Assembly: GCA_021831785.1 (NCBI GenBank) | Contig: JAKBMB010000027.1 | Coordinates: forward strand, 1 to 64,000 | Direction: 5' to 3' | Origin: Deltaproteobacteria bacterium | GTDB taxonomy: Bacteria > Desulfobacterota > Binatia > Binatales > Binataceae | DNA: 64,000 nt | In this document: positions 17,413-25,322 of the stretch, piece after piece | How the letters are laid out: each line of letters opens with the position of its first letter | Position numbering within the stretch: the first letter of the stretch is position 1 | Program-made: the position numbers and the translations under genes | Notes under the pieces: model-generated | The model's database searches: none | The model's input: the letters and a program-made list of their open reading frames with translations, nothing else | Told to the model about the DNA's origin: nothing

Positions 17413-17859
17413 TTAGGGGGCGATGACCGGCAGTTTATCGACCCCCAAGAACTTCTCTTGTCCACAAAGGCTAGAATTCTTCAGTTCCGCGATGTTCGGC
17501 TCCACCAAACCGTGAAACGGCTCGATCGAGCCCCATGGGGTGGTACGAATCGGGTACCGAAACCGCTTGGTCTCGTTGTTGCGAAATTTAACCGTCCAGA
17601 TAATCGAGTCGGTGCCGCGCAAGGGCGCCAAGCGCGCGCCTAACGGCACCACGTCGGCATAACCACGCATCTCGATGGCCGTCTGGGGGCAGGTCTTCAC
17701 ACAGGAATAGCATTCCCAGCATTGGTCCGGCTCCTGGTTATAGGCCTTGCCCAGCGCCTTGTCCAGCAGCATCAGGTCGTTGGGGCAGATGTACATGCAG
17801 GCGGGACGGTCGAGCGCTTGGCACCCGTCGCACTTGTTCGGGTTGACAAATGTCGGCAC
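17413..17859 (-). CDS. aprB: AprB, adenylylsulfate reductase beta subunit
   Basis: 148 residues with two 4Fe-4S motifs: CDGCQALDRPACMYICP at about 10-26, which has the insertion typical of AprB, and CWECYSCVKTCP at about 47-58. The C-terminal half (RYPIRTTPWGSIEPFHG) is the extended tail that wraps AprA. The start is ATG with a purine-rich GGGAGGTG upstream. 173 bases separate it from aprA. It passes electrons between AprA FAD and the Qmo complex. Confidence 0.96.
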   Translation of the reverse strand: MPTFVNPNKCDGCQALDRPACMYICPNDLMLLDKALGKAYNQEPDQCWECYSCVKTCPQTAIEMRGYADVVPLGARLAPLRGTDSIIWTVKFRNNETKRFRYPIRTTPWGSIEPFHGLVEPNIAELKNSSLCGQEKFLGVDKLPVIAP

Positions 17860-18002
17860 CGTTCACCTCCCCCGCGCCGGCGGCCAGAGTCCGAGATTCA
17901 CCAAACGGTTGGCACAAGGCAGGCCGCGCATAATCGCTCCTGTTGAATTCGCCGAACTTTGCGTCCTAATTCCCAGACCCACTCCGGCGCTTTCTCGTCG
18001 TT

Positions 18003-19205
18003 TTAAGACGGCCGCGGCTCGCTTCCCGCGCGGCCCTGCTGTCCGGCATAGTGCCTGCGCAAAATTTCCAGCACCTCGGGGCGGCTGAAATGCTCCGGAA
18101 CCTGATCACCCTCGGCCAGCATCTTGCGCAGCGCGGTGCCGCTCACCATCAGGCGGTCTACCGCGCCGTGCGGACAGGTGCGCGCGGACGCCATCCCGTC
18201 GCACTTGTGGCAGTAGAACGTCCAGTCGAGCTTGAGCGGCTTGATTTCGAGGGCGTCGCGCGGAATCCGGTCGAAGATTTTTTGCGCGTCGAACGGCCCG
18301 TAAAAATTTCCCACGCCGGCATGGTCGCGGCCAACTATCAGGTGGCTGCAGCCGAAGTTTTGGCGGAAAACGGCGTCCAACAGGGCCTCGCGCGGACCGG
18401 CATAGCGCATCTCAATCGGTACCCCGGCTTGGATGCAAGTGTCCTTGACGAAGTAGTTCTCCACCACCGCGTTAACCGCCTCTACGCGCACCTCGGCGGG
18501 AATGTCCCCGGGCTTAAGTTTGCCGAGCTTCTGATGGATTAGCAAGCCGTCGCAGACCTCGATCGCGATTTTAGCCAGATACTCGTGCGAGCGATGCATC
18601 GGGTTGCGTAGCTGCAGACCGGCAACCGTGCTCCAGCCGCGAGCGGTGAACGCCGCGCGGGCTTGCTCGGGACGCAGGTAAATGTCCGGGTAGCGTTCGG
18701 GATACGCGCCTTCGCTGAACACCGCGACCGGTCCGCCCAGATTAACCTCGCCCTCGGCCAGGACGCTCGCCACTCCCGGATGGCCCGCGTCGGTGGTCCC
18801 GAACACCTCCTTGCATTGGTAGTGCTTGTCCGCCTCGTAAATGTCGCGAAGCTCAAGACAGCCCAGCAGTTCGCCGCTCTCCGCGTCGGCCAGCGCCACT
18901 TCCTGACCGAGGCGCAGTTCGCGCGCGCGCTCGCGCGTTGTCGAAAGCGTGATCGGCACGGGCCAGAAAACGCCCGCAGCGGCGCGAAAATCGGCGCAGA
19001 CCGACTTCCAGTCGTCGTGCCCCATGAAGCCTTCCAACGGCGTGTAGGCTCCGATCCCGAGCATCACGAGGTCGCTGGCCTCCCGCGAGGAAAGCGGAAT
19101 CTTAACCAGCGTCTGCGCGCGGCGCTGAGCTTCGGTCTTAGCGGCGCCGGAGAGCAAAAGCGGCTTGAGCTGTCGCGCGCCGCCGTGCGGACTTACCAAA
19201 CCCAT
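18003..19205 (-). CDS. sat: Sat, ATP sulfurylase (dissimilatory type)
   Basis: 400 residues. The nucleotide-binding [13 protein letters not shown] motif and the [17 protein letters not shown] motif are intact. [15 protein letters not shown] is the zinc-binding CX2C...C segment found in prokaryotic homodimeric Sat. It interconverts ATP plus sulfate with APS plus pyrophosphate; beside aprBA-qmoABC it completes the sulfate/sulfite branch. First gene of the minus-strand operon, 143 bases before aprB. Confidence 0.97.
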   Translation of the reverse strand: MGLVSPHGGARQLKPLLLSGAAKTEAQRRAQTLVKIPLSSREASDLVMLGIGAYTPLEGFMGHDDWKSVCADFRAAAGVFWPVPITLSTTRERARELRLGQEVALADAESGELLGCLELRDIYEADKHYQCKEVFGTTDAGHPGVASVLAEGEVNLGGPVAVFSEGAYPERYPDIYLRPEQARAAFTARGWSTVAGLQLRNPMHRSHEYLAKIAIEVCDGLLIHQKLGKLKPGDIPAEVRVEAVNAVVENYFVKDTCIQAGVPIEMRYAGPREALLDAVFRQNFGCSHLIVGRDHAGVGNFYGPFDAQKIFDRIPRDALEIKPLKLDWTFYCHKCDGMASARTCPHGAVDRLMVSGTALRKMLAEGDQVPEHFSRPEVLEILRRHYAGQQGRAGSEPRPS

Positions 19206-19351
19206 GTGATTTCCCCCGCTATCCCGCCAAAGTTTTTCTGCGGCGCTCCCGTTGCCCCGACGTCCGTCTTTAGCAAAGTCGTGGGCGCCGACAGAAAATG
19301 CCGCCTGGTCAGGCGTCGCGCGGCCCGTCTCCGCGCTGTCGCCGTGGTCGT

Positions 19352-20584
19352 TTACACTGCGCCTTCAGCGCGAAGCTCTTCAATCTCGCCGGTCTTGTAG
19401 CCGAGCAGTTCGCTCAAGACCTCTGCCGTATGTTCTCCGAGCAAGGGCGAAGACTTGATCTCGACCGGGCTGTCGGAAAGGACGATAGGGCAGCCCACGG
19501 TCTTAAAGCTTTTGCGCTGCGCATGGGGAACGTCGGCGATCATGCCGCGGCGGGCGAGAGCTTCGTCCTCGATGAGGTCTTTTGTCGATAACACGGGCCC
19601 GCACGGCACGTCGACCTCGTTAAATATCCGCGTGACCTCGAACTTAGTATGCCGCATGGTCCACTGCTCGATAACCGCGAAAACTTCCTTGCGATGTTCG
19701 AGACGGGCTTCCGGCGTGGCGAAGGCCGGATCTTCAGCCAGTTCCGGGCGTCCGATGGTCCGCGCCAGCGCCGGCCAGATTTGCGCTTGGATGATGACGT
19801 AGACGTAATCGTTCGGGCCGCCCGGCTTGCAGCGAAAGGCCGAACCCGGATGCCCGCCGCCGGTAGCATTACCGGCGCGCGGCACCGCGTCGCCGAAGGT
19901 CTTGTTGGGGTATTCCTTGAGCGGACCGCGCATCAGACGCTGTTGGTCGCGTATTTTGACCCGACAAAGGTTGAGCACCGCGTCCTGCATCGCAACCTCA
20001 ACCCGCTGCCCCCTGCCGGTGCTCGCGCGCTGATAAAGCGCGGCCAGGATGCCGGCAACGGCGTGAATCCCGGTGCCTGAGTCGCCGATTTGCGCGCCGG
20101 TGCAGGTCGGCGGACCGTCCTCCCATCCGGTGGTGCTCATCGCGCCGCCCATCGCCTGGGCGACCGTCTCGTATGCCTTGCAGTCGGCGTATGGTCCTGG
20201 TCCGAAGCCCTTGATCGAAGCGTAGATGAGCCGCGGGTTGAGCTCGCGCAGGCGTTGCCACGTAAAGCCCGCGCGATCCAGCGCTCCGGGGCCGAAATTT
20301 TCCACCAGCACATCGGCGCGTCCGATCAGTTGTTCGAGAATCAGCTTGCCCTTCGGCGACTTGAAGTTGAGCGTAACGCTGCGCTTGTTACAGTTGAGCA
20401 GAGTGAAGTACAAGGAATCAACTCCCGGCACGTCGCGAAGCTGCCCGCGGGTGATATCGCCGCGCCCGGGCGTCTCGATTTTGATCACGTCCGCCCCGAG
20501 CCAGGCCAATATCTGGGTGCACGACGGACCCGCTTGAACGTGACTCATGTCCAGGACGCGCACGCCGTCTAAAGCTTTTCCCAT
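19352..20584 (-). CDS. Family III CoA-transferase
   Basis: 410 residues of the CaiB/BaiF/formyl-CoA transferase family. The start ([34 protein letters not shown]) and [17 protein letters not shown] are typical; the catalytic Asp is expected at about residue 170 in the [20 protein letters not shown] region. It moves CoA between an acyl-CoA and a free acid. The neighbour is a ThDP-dependent lyase, so it probably activates the lyase substrate. Automatic annotation would say formyl-CoA:oxalate CoA-transferase; I leave the acid open because the lyase does not look like a true oxalyl-CoA decarboxylase. Confidence 0.85.
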   Translation of the reverse strand: MGKALDGVRVLDMSHVQAGPSCTQILAWLGADVIKIETPGRGDITRGQLRDVPGVDSLYFTLLNCNKRSVTLNFKSPKGKLILEQLIGRADVLVENFGPGALDRAGFTWQRLRELNPRLIYASIKGFGPGPYADCKAYETVAQAMGGAMSTTGWEDGPPTCTGAQIGDSGTGIHAVAGILAALYQRASTGRGQRVEVAMQDAVLNLCRVKIRDQQRLMRGPLKEYPNKTFGDAVPRAGNATGGGHPGSAFRCKPGGPNDYVYVIIQAQIWPALARTIGRPELAEDPAFATPEARLEHRKEVFAVIEQWTMRHTKFEVTRIFNEVDVPCGPVLSTKDLIEDEALARRGMIADVPHAQRKSFKTVGCPIVLSDSPVEIKSSPLLGEHTAEVLSELLGYKTGEIEELRAEGAV

Positions 20585-20720
20585 CGGCTAAACCTCGCTG
20601 CGATGCTTTTGCAAACCTCGCCCGAACTCGGGCTTGAGCGCCGGCGCGCGCTGCGCCGCGCTCGCATGACCGTTATAACGGCTCTGGCCGGCTCCCTTCG
20701 GTAATAACTGCTATCCGCGG

Positions 20721-22433
20721 TTATTTGTACATGGTCTGGTTCATCGTGCCCGGCGCGAACGCGTCGGGATCGATCCAGACGTTGATCAGCGCGCATTTGC
20801 CGGACTCCCGAGCACGTCTTAGCGCCGGGCCGATCTGCGCCGGGTCGCGCACGTCCTCGCCGTAGCCGCCCAGCATGCGCGCGAACTCGTCGAAGCGCAC
20901 GTTGCCCAGGTAGTTTGCGACTTCGCCGCGCTGCGTGCCGTACTTCGCTATCTGGCCGTAGCGGATCTGATTCATGTGCGAGTTATTTCCCACCACGCCG
21001 ATGAACGGCAGCTTAAACCGCACGCAGGTCTCGAAGTCCCATCCGGTCAGCCCGAAGGCGCCGTCGCCGAACAGGCATACGACCTCCTTGCTTGGGTGAA
21101 CGTACTTGGCGGCCATCGCGAACGGCGTCCCGACTCCCAGCGTGCCCAGCGGCCCCGGGTCCATCCATTGGCCGGGCGCCTTGGGCTGAATCACGCCGGC
21201 CGAAAACGTCACCACATCGCCGCCGTCGCCGATGAAGATCGAGTCTTGGGTGAGAAACTCGTTGATCTCGTGCGCTAGGCGCAAGGGATGAATCGGCGTC
21301 GTATCGGAAAGACGCCTGGCCAGAAGCCCTTCTTCAAGACGCAACTCCTCGGCGCGAAGCTCTTTCTTCCATTCCTCGCGCGATTTCGCGCCGTTGTCGA
21401 TAACACCCGACGCAGCTTGAGCGGTCGCGGTTAAGATTGCGCCGGCGTCGCCGACCAGTCCCAGCGAAACATCGCGGTTCTTGCCCACCGTGCGGTAGTC
21501 AAGATCGATCTGCACTACGGTTGCGTCGGAGCGGAGCCGCCGCCCGTAGCCCATCCTGAAGTCAAAGGGCGTGCCGACGATGACGATAACGTCGGCCCGG
21601 TCGAAAGCGTAGCGGCGGGTCTGATGGAAGTGATGCTCGTCGCCCGGCGCCAGCGTACCGCGCGCCGCGCCGTTCGTGTAAGCCGGTATATTAAGCTTGC
21701 GGCAAAATTCGACCGCCGCCGCGTCGGCGCGGCAAGTCCATACCTGCGTGCCGAGTAGGACGCAAGGCCGCTTCGACTTGACCAGAATTTCGGCGAGCTT
21801 CTCGACGTCGGCCGGGTCGCCGACGCTCTTAGTGGACGCGCGATACCTGTCCGGGGCGGGAATCCGCGCGCTTGCGACAGCGGCCTTTGCATCCAATACG
21901 TCGCGCGGAATCTCGAGAAACGACGGGCCCGGGGCACCGTGATAGCTCTCGCGAAAGGCCATGCTTATCATATCGGCGATACGCTCGGTGGCGGGCACCG
22001 TGGCGGCAAACTTGGTGATCGGGCGCATGATGTCGACGTGGGGCAGGTCCTGCAGCGAGCCCATCTTATGCTGGCTCAGCGCGCCCTGTCCCCCGATCAG
22101 CAGCATCGGGCTCTCCGCGCGAAAGGCATTGGCCACCCCGGTAATCGCGTCGGTGGTGCCGGGTCCGGCCGTCACCACGGCGCAGCCGGGCTTGCCGGAC
22201 ACACGCGCATAGCCGTCGGCGGCGTGCGCCGCGACCTGTTCGTGACGCACGTCGATGATGTCGATGCCTTCGTCCAGACAGCCGTCGTAAATGTCGATTA
22301 TGTGGCCGCCGCACAGCGTGAAAATTACGTCCACGCCTTCGTTCTTGAGCGCTTTGGCTACCAGGTGGCCGCCGGAGATCTTACCATCGTTCACTGCCGA
22401 ATGTGGGGCGGCTCCTGGCGTTATCCTAGCCAT
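20721..22433 (-). CDS. ThDP-dependent 2-hydroxyacyl-CoA lyase / oxalyl-CoA decarboxylase-like enzyme
   Basis: 570 residues, full length for the family. The N-terminal Pyr domain has RHEQVAAHAADGYARVSG with the catalytic Glu, and the C-terminal PP domain has GDGAFGLTGWDFETC...NN, the ThDP/Mg motif. The LCGGHIIDIYDGC segment near the start resembles the ILVBL/HACL2 branch more than E. coli or Oxalobacter oxalyl-CoA decarboxylase, which have a different sequence there. With a CoA-transferase and a FadR-type regulator alongside, it likely cleaves a 2-hydroxyacyl-CoA to formyl-CoA and an aldehyde or ketone, or decarboxylates oxalyl-CoA. An acetolactate-synthase-like enzyme is a third option. Confidence 0.75.
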   Translation of the reverse strand: MARITPGAAPHSAVNDGKISGGHLVAKALKNEGVDVIFTLCGGHIIDIYDGCLDEGIDIIDVRHEQVAAHAADGYARVSGKPGCAVVTAGPGTTDAITGVANAFRAESPMLLIGGQGALSQHKMGSLQDLPHVDIMRPITKFAATVPATERIADMISMAFRESYHGAPGPSFLEIPRDVLDAKAAVASARIPAPDRYRASTKSVGDPADVEKLAEILVKSKRPCVLLGTQVWTCRADAAAVEFCRKLNIPAYTNGAARGTLAPGDEHHFHQTRRYAFDRADVIVIVGTPFDFRMGYGRRLRSDATVVQIDLDYRTVGKNRDVSLGLVGDAGAILTATAQAASGVIDNGAKSREEWKKELRAEELRLEEGLLARRLSDTTPIHPLRLAHEINEFLTQDSIFIGDGGDVVTFSAGVIQPKAPGQWMDPGPLGTLGVGTPFAMAAKYVHPSKEVVCLFGDGAFGLTGWDFETCVRFKLPFIGVVGNNSHMNQIRYGQIAKYGTQRGEVANYLGNVRFDEFARMLGGYGEDVRDPAQIGPALRRARESGKCALINVWIDPDAFAPGTMNQTMYK

Positions 22434-22469
22434 GATTTCGCTCTCCCTCCTCGGTCCGAATCGCGAAAG

Positions 22470-23216
22470 TTAACCCAAATCATGGACGTTGGCGGCGACG
22501 TGAGCTGCAAGGTTTAGCGCGTGCTCGCGTACCAGCGCTTCGGCCGCAACCGTGTCACGCCGCTCCAACGCCTCAATAATGTTCATGTGGTCGACGATCG
22601 AACGAGCGAAACGCTGCTTCTCGCCGATCGTTCGCCGGCGAATCGCCCGCATATGCACCAGAATGCCGTTTGCGATCCGCGCCAGCAGCGCGTTGTGGCT
22701 CATTTCGATGATGCGCTGATGGAAGCGCAGATTGGCCTCGGAATATTCATCGAGCTTAGCCTCGATTCGCCCGCCGTCGAACTCGGTGAAAAACGCGCGC
22801 AGCGCGGCGGTTTCCCGATCGCTTGCCTCGACCGTGGCCAGCCTGGCGGCCATGCTTTCCAGCGCCGCCCATACGGTGATGATTTCGATTATCTCCGCCT
22901 TCGATTTTCGCACCACGTAGACGCCGCGCCGCGCGACCGTCCTGAGCAAGCCTTCCTGCTCCAGGCGCGCGATCGCGCTGCGAATCGGGGTCCGGCTGAT
23001 CCCCAACTGCTGCGCCAACCTTCGTTCGTCCAGGCGCAAATCCTCGCCGACCCGGTAGATGTCCCTGGCCATGATGGCTTGACGCAGCGCCTCGTAGGCG
23101 CGCGCCGTGACGGTGAGGTCCGGCCTTAGCCGTTTAAGCCGCAGGCTGCGCGCGCTCCGGCGGGTGCGCCATGCGGTCTTGGCGGTTAGCGATAAATCGC
23201 TCGACGGGGTTTCCAT
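22470..23216 (-). CDS. GntR-family regulator, FCD (FadR-like) subfamily
   Basis: 248 residues from ATG 23216 (METPSSDLSLT). The winged-helix domain lies at about 35-100 (YEALRQAIMARDIYRVGEDLRLDERRLAQQL and ISRTPIRSAIARLEQEGLL), followed by the all-helical FCD ligand domain with RFHQRIIEMSHNALL and DHMNIIEALERRD. FCD domains bind small carboxylates with a metal. Directly upstream of the CoA-transferase/lyase pair in the same direction, it probably senses their substrate. A TGGTATACCA palindrome precedes the gene, consistent with autoregulation. The frame extends further upstream, but that overlaps the control region. Confidence 0.88.
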   Translation of the reverse strand: METPSSDLSLTAKTAWRTRRSARSLRLKRLRPDLTVTARAYEALRQAIMARDIYRVGEDLRLDERRLAQQLGISRTPIRSAIARLEQEGLLRTVARRGVYVVRKSKAEIIEIITVWAALESMAARLATVEASDRETAALRAFFTEFDGGRIEAKLDEYSEANLRFHQRIIEMSHNALLARIANGILVHMRAIRRRTIGEKQRFARSIVDHMNIIEALERRDTVAAEALVREHALNLAAHVAANVHDLG

Positions 23217-23253
23217 AAAAGACCAAAGTCCTCCGCGTCCGCTCATTGGTATT

Positions 23254-23263
23254 TGGTATACCA
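23254..23263. promoter_or_regulatory. Operator-like palindrome for the GntR/FCD regulator
   Basis: TGGTATACCA is a perfect 10-base palindrome about 38 bases before the regulator start. It fits the TGGTnnACCA pattern usual for FadR/FCD proteins. A further GGT half-site (ATTGGT) lies directly beside it. Probably the autoregulatory site for the gntR-lyase-CoA-transferase unit. Confidence 0.6.
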
Positions 23264-23347
23264 GATGCCATCTGCTGATCAAGCCCCGAGCCTCGCGCCC
23301 ATGCCGGCGAAACCTGCTGCGCAAAAATCGATCGCCGGCAAGCGCGC

Positions 23348-24061
23348 CTAATCCAGCCTTTGCCCGCCCGAGCGGCGTGCGCGCGGACGCCGCCAGGAAA
23401 CCAAGGCTGCCACCAGACCGATGATTGCCATGCCCGCCCAGAAGAGCCATTCGGGCAACGGCGGACCGGCGCCTGGCCAAGCCAGCACGGCTTGCGCGAA
23501 CATCTGCCACGACGACAGCGCAAGCTTGATCCCGATCCAGCCGACGATCACGTACGCTGCATCCTCAAGCTCGGGGAAGCGCCTTAAAAGCCCGACCGCG
23601 AGCGTGGTGGCGACCCGCATTCCGACGATCCCGAGAGCGGCGCCGGTGTAGACCACCCAGAGCTTGCGCGAAACCCCGATCGCCACCACAATAGAGTCCA
23701 CGGCGAAGGCCGCGTCCACCAGTTCCACCGCTGCGGTCGTGCGCCAGAAGCCCATCGCGCAGGCGGCTTTTCGGGGCCGATGCGGCGGGCTCTGGCCGCG
23801 GGCGAGATAGGCGAGGGCGAGATAACCTAGATAGGCGGCGCCGGCGGCCTGGAGCCACCAGCTTTCCATTAGCCACTGGGCGCCGAGCAACCCCACGGCG
23901 CGAAAAGCGAGAGCGCCGCCCATACCATAGAGCAGCGCTCTTGACTGCCACTGCGGCTTGAGATGCTGCACGGTTACGGCGAGCACCAGGATGTTGTCTG
24001 CCGACAGCAACCATTCAAGCACCACCAGGGTCAATATCGCGGCGAAGTCCTCAATTCGCAT
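23348..24061 (-). CDS. TerC-family integral membrane protein
   Basis: 237 residues, about seven hydrophobic helices. The family motifs EWLLSADNILVLAV near the start and VELVDAAFAVDSIVVAIG in the middle carry the paired acidic and Asn residues that line the metal path in TerC/Alx proteins. Members export Mn2+ or act in tellurite resistance and protein secretion stress. No riboswitch of the yybP-ykoY type could be found upstream. It is divergent from the kdp operon, with a 935-base control region between. Confidence 0.86.
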   Translation of the reverse strand: MRIEDFAAILTLVVLEWLLSADNILVLAVTVQHLKPQWQSRALLYGMGGALAFRAVGLLGAQWLMESWWLQAAGAAYLGYLALAYLARGQSPPHRPRKAACAMGFWRTTAAVELVDAAFAVDSIVVAIGVSRKLWVVYTGAALGIVGMRVATTLAVGLLRRFPELEDAAYVIVGWIGIKLALSSWQMFAQAVLAWPGAGPPLPEWLFWAGMAIIGLVAALVSWRRPRARRSGGQRLD

Positions 24062-24675
24062 GAAGCGTTTTACCCGTACGAGGTGCGGCAGGCAGGCAGG
24101 CCCCGTTGATGCCGCCGCACCCGGTGATGTCTGACAGGCCGGAGATTTCCTCGAGCTCCAGTGCGATGTGTCGGTGCAAGAACGGTGGCCGCCGCGTCAA
24201 CGCCGCCCGCGCCGAGAAGCCGGCGCAAGCATCGCCGGCCCGATCAACGGCTGCTAATCGCGGCTCCAGATTCTGCGTCACTTGTAGTGTGGACAAAGCT
24301 TGTTTCCACCTTTTAAAAGTTCGAAGTCGATATTCGGCGCGAGAAGCCGCGCCGTCGTTTTAATGCTAAGAGGAAACGGTTTTTCTATCAGCCCGCGCCG
24401 CCGCGCGCTTCGGCAGAAGCCGCCGCAGAATTCGGGAGATAAGTTCCGGCGCGGTGGCGTCGGCGCCGCGGGCCGACGATAAGACGTGGGATTTTCGACG
24501 CGATGAACTCTCCATCGCAGTCTTTATGCCGCAAGCGGGGGCCATGGGCAAGGAACGCCGCCCCCGCGCGCGCCGAGAGTGTCGGCGTGCGCGGGCATTC
24601 CGGCGGAGCAGCCTGCCGCTCCGGTTCGGCGAGCCCGCGGCCGGCGCGCGAATCCGACGCGCTGGCGCATCTCAA
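24062..24675. other. Intergenic stretch without a recognised gene
   Basis: Between terC and the kdp control elements no frame on either strand shows a recognisable family, a good ribosome site or a sensible start. Several frames of 60-114 codons are open, but they are Arg- and Ala-rich, as expected of chance frames in GC-rich DNA. The stretch includes a locally A/T-rich part (24290-24320) that may hold the terC promoter. I see nothing else in it. Confidence 0.5.
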
Positions 24676-24722
24676 GACATTTTAAATTGCACGACGGCAT
24701 TGCGTCATTTTGAAATGACGCA
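24676..24722. promoter_or_regulatory. Tandem activator-binding sites upstream of the kdp sigma-54 promoter
   Basis: TGCGTCATTT (24701-24710) and AAATGACGCA (24713-24722) form a perfect inverted repeat around a central TG. A second, poorer copy, GACATTTTAAATTGC, lies at 24676-24690, about 29 bases centre to centre. The spacing of roughly three helical turns and location 45-95 bases before the -24 element are usual for NtrC-type enhancer sites. The core CATTTTGAAAT reappears upstream of the second sigma-54 promoter (59110-59129). The likely binder is the regulator encoded at 33895-35226. Confidence 0.65.
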
Positions 24723-24767
24723 TGCTGCTAGGCGCCCGAAAATGTCCGCCTCTAGCGCAGTTTTACG

Positions 24768-24784
24768 TTGGCACGAGGCGTGCT
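24768..24784 (+). promoter_or_regulatory. Sigma-54 (-24/-12) promoter of the kdp operon
   Basis: TTGGCACGAGGCGTGCT matches the sigma-54 consensus YTGGCACGrNNNTTGCW at all defined positions but one. The invariant GG (24770-24771) and GC (24782-24783) have the required spacing. Transcription should start near 24795, leaving a leader of about 200 bases before the first small gene. Activator sites lie just upstream, and an NtrC-type regulator with GAFTGA is at the end of the operon. Confidence 0.75.
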
Positions 24785-24996
24785 CAACAACATCATGATG
24801 TGCGTTCAATTAAGTGCCGCAGCCGAGGATGCGGAGCGAGCGGCCGGGCAGAAAGAAATGCGTTCATCCCGACGCTCCATGTCGAACGTTTTCCTGAGGG
24901 ACCGAGGTTTTTGCTTGCGCGGTGTTCTCGCAATGTGGTCTGCGGGGCGATTGCGCACCGCGGCGGCGCGAAATTCGAGTCGAGGACAATGAGCCG

Positions 24997-25092
24997 ATGG
25001 ATCTGGGACTGTGGCTGGCGGCGATGTTTTTGCTCGGAATGATCAGCATGGGTCTTTGCTACGCTTTCCTCGTCGCCTGCGAAAATATCTGA
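24997..25092 (+). CDS. Small membrane protein preceding kdpF (31 residues)
   Basis: A 31-residue hydrophobic peptide: MDLGLWLAAMFLLGMISMGL followed by CYAFLVACENI. It is one membrane helix. GTG of kdpF lies 11 bases after its stop. I recall similar short proteins in front of kdpF in other genomes, so it may be a conserved accessory peptide of the K+ pump, possibly stabilising the complex as KdpF does. Below the size usually annotated; the hydrophobic pattern and position are the evidence. Confidence 0.7.
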   Translation: MDLGLWLAAMFLLGMISMGLCYAFLVACENI

Positions 25093-25103
25093 GGTGCTCG
25101 CCG

Positions 25104-25184
25104 GTGATCGTCCTAACTGTGATCGTAACTGCGTTCTTATTTGTGTACCTATTTGCGGCCCTGATACGGCCCGAGTGGTTCTAG
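25104..25184 (+). CDS. kdpF: KdpF, small subunit of the K+-transporting ATPase
   Basis: 26 residues starting with GTG: one helix (VLTVIVTAFLFVYLFAALI) ending RPEWF. The LFxYLxxALxRPExF ending is diagnostic of KdpF, which sits at the KdpA-KdpB interface and stabilises the complex. 138 bases separate it from kdpA. Confidence 0.9.
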   Translation: MIVLTVIVTAFLFVYLFAALIRPEWF

Positions 25185-25322
25185 AAAGCTGCGGCGCGTG
25201 AAGCCGAACGGGTCGATGAAATTACCCAGATGAGCGCGAGGTTTCTTCGAACGGGCGCCGGCGGTCTCGGTATTTGAGGCCGCGAAGGCGGCGGAACCGG
25301 CGCTAGCGCAGAGGTCGATACG

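Noticed and set aside
20721-22433. Firm call as oxalyl-CoA decarboxylase
   Set aside because: N-terminal motifs do not match the Oxc sequences I remember; kept as lyase/decarboxylase-like.
24062-24300. yybP-ykoY manganese riboswitch upstream of terC
   Set aside because: I looked because TerC genes often have one, but the conserved core sequences were not visible.
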